Shown here piece after piece: positions 60,600 through 64,000 of a stretch of 64,000 bases of DNA (its first letter is position 1; each line of letters opens with the position of its first letter). The stretch comes from Aquila chrysaetos chrysaetos (taxonomy: Eukaryota; Chordata; Aves; Accipitriformes; Accipitridae). Both the position numbers and the translations under genes were made by a program. A model generated the notes under the pieces. It did no database searches. It saw only the letters and a list, made by a program, of their open reading frames with translations, and was not told where the DNA came from. Where the stretch lies: assembly GCF_900496995.4 (NCBI RefSeq), contig NC_044027.1, positions 17,710,743 to 17,774,742 of the forward strand, given 5' to 3'.

Positions 60600-62050
60600 T
60601 TACCGCAGGAGAAGGGTCCGGAAGGAGCGAGCGGAGCTGGGGGCAGCCCGGGAGCGTGGCGGGTCCCGCGCGCGGTGCCTGGGCTCAGCTCTAGCCGGGG
60701 TCTGTGGAGCCGTGGGTCCGCACGGGTCTCGGTTTGGACGTCGCCCTCCGACATTAAAATCTGGGTTGCGAGACCATCAAACCCCAAAAGTCTCCCGGCT
60801 TTTTCTGGGGGGTGGGAGCTCCGTGCCCCCACGGGCTTCCCTCAGCGCTGCGGCATCCCCACGGCCAGACCACAACCCTCTTCTCCTGATCAGCTTCGAG
60901 GGTTTAAACCTCCTAAACGGCACCCGTCACCCCGTCCCACCCCGCAGCTCGCTCGGTCCCGCCCCGAGCAGAGCAGCTCCCGCACGTGGCGGTTCCAAGC
61001 AGAATCCCTCGGGATGCAGAATCCCTCGGGATGCAGCCAGCGGGACTCGGTGACGCCCCGGGCCCGCGGAGCCGTTCCCTCGCCGACACGCAACGTTCGG
61101 CATGCGCGCCGCCGGTTGTAAAATCCGGGCCCAAAGGAGCAACCGTTCGCGGGACGGCCGGCCGCGAGGGCACGTGGAAGCGAGAAGACGTAGGTGGCGA
61201 GATCTCGATGACGGAAATAAAACAGATAAAGGGCTGAAAAACCCCACGCGCTCGGCTGTAAGAGACCGGGGGGGCTGCAGGCGCAGGAGGCGGCTCGGCG
61301 GGGCGGGCTGGGACCACGCGGACCTTTCCCCGGCGCGATCCCGAAGCGAATCCCGCAGGATTTCTCCTCCAAAGGGAACGCCGGAGCTCAGAGCCCGTGG
61401 CGTCGCCCACGGACCAGCCCCATCGCCGAGCGGCACCGCCCGCACGGCATTCGCGGCGACTCCGAGAGAGAGCCTTCGTGATCCCGAGATCCCGTGGTCC
61501 CGGTGTGGGACGAGGGCCGGGAGCAGGCGGGCGGAATGGCTGGAGCGAGCCCAGGAGGGGGCTGGGACCCGGCGCAGCCCCCCCGGCGCGTGCCGTTTGC
61601 CGCCTCCGAGTTTTGGCATCGCCGTTGGGTTCCGAGCAGCAGGATGTATGACCAGGGGACGTCGGTTTGGAACGTGAAAATTTCCAGCTCCCTCGGTTTG
61701 GTTTGGGTTTTTTTAATGAATATTCTGAATGAACCCCTGCGAAGGGTAAAAACGTCTTTTACTGAAGTGGGTAACGGAGCATTTCCAAAGCCCGGTGTCA
61801 GGGCTGCCCCGTAACGGCGTCCACCAGCTCGGGCGAGACCCCGAAATTATTTCAATTTGGGGCGAAAGCGAGGGCTTGGGCCGGGCCCCTCCGCGAACGC
61901 GCCCCCGCGTCCAGCCACTGCCCCGCGCCCGCGCCGCGTCCCACCGCTCGCGTCCGCCCGACGCCGAGCGCGGGGCGGGCAGCGCGGCGGGCAGGTGGGC
62001 CACCCGGGCAGGGCGCCCACGCGGCGCTCCAGCCCCCAGAGCCGTGTGAG
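60600..62050. promoter_or_regulatory. CpG-rich region upstream of the putative NACC2 promoter
   Basis: About 1.4 kb of CpG-dense DNA with a dip near 61650-61760. Long frames (up to 230 codons on the minus strand) overlap in several phases and show no domain. It may be a separate island or an alternative first-exon region. Confidence 0.5.
60999..61036 (+). repeat. 17-bp tandem duplication in CpG-rich DNA
   Basis: GCAGAATCCCTCGGGAT occurs at 60999-61015 and 61016-61032 and is followed by a partial third copy, GCAG. Confidence 0.95.
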
Positions 62051-62123
62051 AAAGTGGGCTCCTATAGGAAACACATAACGTTTTAAAAAAGGAAATAATA
62101 AAAGAAAATCATAAGGCAGTCGG

Positions 62124-62177
62124 CAGTTGGGCTAGGTGACCGTTGTAGGTCCCTTCCAGCTGAGCTGGTCTAGTCTG
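62124..62177 (+). mobile_element. CR1 LINE 3' end (truncated, avian type)
   Basis: CAGTTGGGCTAGGTGACCGT followed by TGTAGGTCCCTTCCAGCTGA is the conserved 3' terminus of bird CR1 elements. The element is 5'-truncated to a short fragment. In place of the usual short tail repeats it runs into an A/T-rich tract. This is the best evidence that the window is avian. Confidence 0.9.
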
Positions 62178-62670
62178 TTAAAATAAAATAAAATAAAATA
62201 AAAAATGACAATGATAAAATGAAGTGAAAAATAAAAAATGAAACAAAAAAGAAACAATGAAATGAAAAAATTTAAGTAAGAAAAGAAAGTAATGAAGGTA
62301 AATAAATAAAAATAATAAAATTAAATGACAAATTAGAAAAGGAAATGTAAAAATTTAAAATAAAAAATAAAAAATGAAGTAAAAAGGAAATAAAAACAAA
62401 ATAAAAAGGAAATAAACCCCGAAATAAGAAAATGAACGAAAACGTAAAACAAGAAAGCAATAAAATGAAAGAAAATTGAATAAAATTAAAGCCATGATTA
62501 AAACAGAAGACAGTAAATAAAATACAATTTAAAATAAAATAAATAATAAATAAATAAAATAAAATGAATGACATGAAATAAAGTCAATAAGATAAATAAA
62601 ATGAAATTTAAAAAAAAATTAAAATAAAATTAAATAAAGTAAAATAAAAACTAATAAAATAAAATTAAAA
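62178..62670. repeat. Long A/T low-complexity tract of (AAATA)n type
   Basis: About 490 bases of decayed AAATA, AAAATG and AAATAA units start directly at the CR1 end. The beginning is a clean run of AATAA units, and further right the units degenerate. It was probably seeded by the CR1 tail and expanded as a microsatellite. Confidence 0.9.
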
Positions 62671-62720
62671 AAACCGAACCGAACCAAACCAAACCAAACT
62701 AGACCAGAACAACCCAAAAT
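62671..62720. repeat. (AACCR/AACCA)n run ending the A/T tract
   Basis: AACCGAACCGAACCAAACCA and following units form a separate 5-base repeat phase between the A/T tract and the CpG island. Confidence 0.8.
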
Positions 62721-62739
62721 CCCTAAGACGAAAGAAGAG

Positions 62740-63600
62740 GGGAGGGGAGGAGAGGTTTCCACCCCCGTGACCCGCCCGGCCCCCTCCACGGCCGTGCCCG
62801 GTGGGGGGGTGTCCGCCCGCCCTCCCGCCCGCCCGGTCCCGCGTCCCGCCCTCCCGCGCTCCCTCCTCCCGAGCGGGGGCATCCCCGGAGAGAGAGGGGC
62901 GGGAGGTGGGACCGGCCGCCCCCCCGCCTCACCCGCCACCCCCCCCCGCCCCGGGCCGGTCCCACCTCCCCTCTCCCCCGCCCCTCTCCCCCTCTCCCCC
63001 CCCCGCGGCGGGGCGGCCCGTCCCGGTGCCGGTGGCGGGGCCGGTGCCGGCGGCGGGGCCGGCAGAGCGCGGCGGCCGCGGCTGCTGGGCGAGGTCAGGG
63101 AAAGTCCATGTGAGGAGCGGCTGGAATCACTTCCTGCTGCCGCCGCCGGGACCGCCGGCACCCGCCGCCGCTAGGCCCAGGGCAGCGTCCGTGGGGCCCG
63201 GGCGCCCCGCAGGTGAGAGCCGCGGCCCCCCCCCGGGACCCCCGGCGGGGCGGGAGAGCCAGGGGAGGGCCGGGGCGGGGGGGGGGCCGGGGCGGTGACC
63301 CGCGACCCGCCGCCCCCCCCCCCCCCGGTTTTATTATATTCCACCAAGTGTGGGAGACCCCCCCCCGCCGCCCCGATCCTGAAACTCGGGGAAAGCTGTG
63401 CAACACGCGAACGCGCCCCAGCCCCCCCTTTTTTTTTGGGGGGGGGGGGACACACGGACACCCCCACGCCCACCCCCACACCCACGACAGACGCACATCG
63501 CGCCTTTAATCCGAAGCTTTTCCATTCCCGATCCCACTGCGGTTCCCCGCGGGGAGGGTTGGGCTCAGCCGAACCGAACCGGGGTGCGCGTTGGGGGGGG
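62740..63600 (+). promoter_or_regulatory. CpG island, putative NACC2 promoter
   Basis: Extremely CpG-rich sequence begins abruptly after the A/T tract and runs beyond a good splice donor at 63213. The island lies about 20 kb downstream of TMEM250 on the same strand, where NACC2 begins in the human arrangement. No TATA box is seen. The NACC2 label rests on gene order only. Confidence 0.6.
63060..63212 (+). other. Putative NACC2 exon 1, non-coding (5' end approximate)
   Basis: The sequence ends in CCGCAG|GTGAGA, a consensus splice donor with GT at 63213-63214. An ETS-type ACTTCCTG lies at 63128-63135. The only ATG noted is at 63108, followed at once by TGA, so no protein is encoded. NACC2 encodes a BTB/BEN-domain transcriptional repressor whose coding exons would lie beyond the right edge. 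An unrelated or bird-specific transcript is the alternative. Confidence 0.45.
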
Positions 63601-64000
63601 GGGGGGGGAATGGGGATTTTTGGGGTGTTGGGAGGGGGCGAGCCACGGGGTCCCGTGGGGAGCGGGGTTGGGGGACGAACTGGGTTAGTTCCTGGCTGTG
63701 TTTTCGAGTCTTGCGCGAAATGTGGAAAATCGGGTTATTATTAGAAATACCTTTCTGAGGAGGCTGCGGTGCTGGCTGGCGGTTTTATTTTTTAACGGCT
63801 AAATGCAGACGCAGGCTCGTACTTTCTCTCCCAGGGGAGGAAAACGCCGTGAAAGGGGAGATACTAAAAAAAAAAACAAAAAACCAAACCACAAAACCAA
63901 AAGGCAGCCGAACGCCTCAATTCGGAGTTCAGGAGCGAGCCCTGGGGTGCCCGGTGCCCCCCTCACACGGCTGGGGGCTTGCGGTGGGACCGGGGGGGCT
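63213..64000 (+). other. Start of putative NACC2 intron 1
   Basis: After the donor the sequence stays GC-rich to about 63700, with C14 at 63313-63326, a C/T/G block around 63423-63449 and G16 at 63593-63608, all able to form G-quadruplexes on one strand. AT-richer DNA and an A-rich tract (63866-63900) follow. No coding exon is recognised before the window ends. Confidence 0.4.

Noticed and set aside
60675..61677. Long frames on both strands at 60.7-61.7 kb
   Set aside because: Same GC-driven pattern; no homology and no consistent splice structure.
62619..63161. A 180-codon minus-strand frame over the putative NACC2 promoter
   Set aside because: Its ends are translations of the A/T tract and of GC-rich DNA; no domain.
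1..64000. A novel multi-gene system, CRISPR array or viral insertion
   Set aside because: No spaced direct repeats, no retroviral or other viral coding relics and no gene cluster were seen; the window reads as vertebrate intergenic DNA with one small gene and promoter islands.

Overview
This window looks like a gene-poor stretch of a bird nuclear genome. The clearest taxonomic marker is the 3' end of a CR1 LINE at about 62124-62177, in the form typical of birds. Interspersed repeats are otherwise sparse and mostly old. Base composition alternates between AT-rich intergenic DNA and compact, very CpG-rich islands, as expected for an avian microchromosome. I cannot name the species.

Only one protein-coding gene can be read with confidence. 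It is TMEM250 (C9orf69 in human), a 139-residue multipass membrane protein encoded without introns at 41013-41432 on the + strand. Its first exon is non-coding and lies in a CpG island (about 36400-37560). A 3.7 kb intron with a canonical donor (37171) and acceptor (40878-40879) joins it to the coding exon. In human the order along the transcribed direction is LHX3, TMEM250, NACC2, all on one strand. If that order is kept here, the left 36 kb is the LHX3-TMEM250 intergenic region, and the CpG island at about 62740-63600, with a splice donor at 63213, is the promoter and first non-coding exon of NACC2. The gene order is established knowledge; the NACC2 assignment is inference, because no NACC2 coding sequence lies in the window.

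Layout: 1-5000 AT-rich intergenic DNA; 5030-5990 an orphan CpG island with a MYB-motif array, a CTCF-like site and a homeodomain-rich block; 6000-36400 intergenic DNA with old SINE/MIR-like and CR1-like relics and several blocks dense in homeodomain, POU and forkhead motifs, which are candidate enhancers; 36400-44300 the TMEM250 unit; 44300-59500 intergenic DNA with a second orphan CpG island at 48890-49600; 59500-62050 two further CpG-rich stretches; 62124-62720 the CR1 tail and a long A/T low-complexity tract; 62740-64000 the putative NACC2 promoter, exon 1 and start of intron 1.

The most interesting signal is the TMEM250 5' leader. The predicted spliced message carries a 28-codon upstream ORF in a strong start context that crosses the exon junction, a 6-codon upstream ORF, and a third upstream ORF whose stop overlaps the main start codon as TGATG. 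The main ATG itself is in a weak context. This suggests translational control by reinitiation. I saw no new multi-gene system, no tRNA or rRNA gene, and no intact mobile element. Most long open frames here are by-products of GC-rich sequence.
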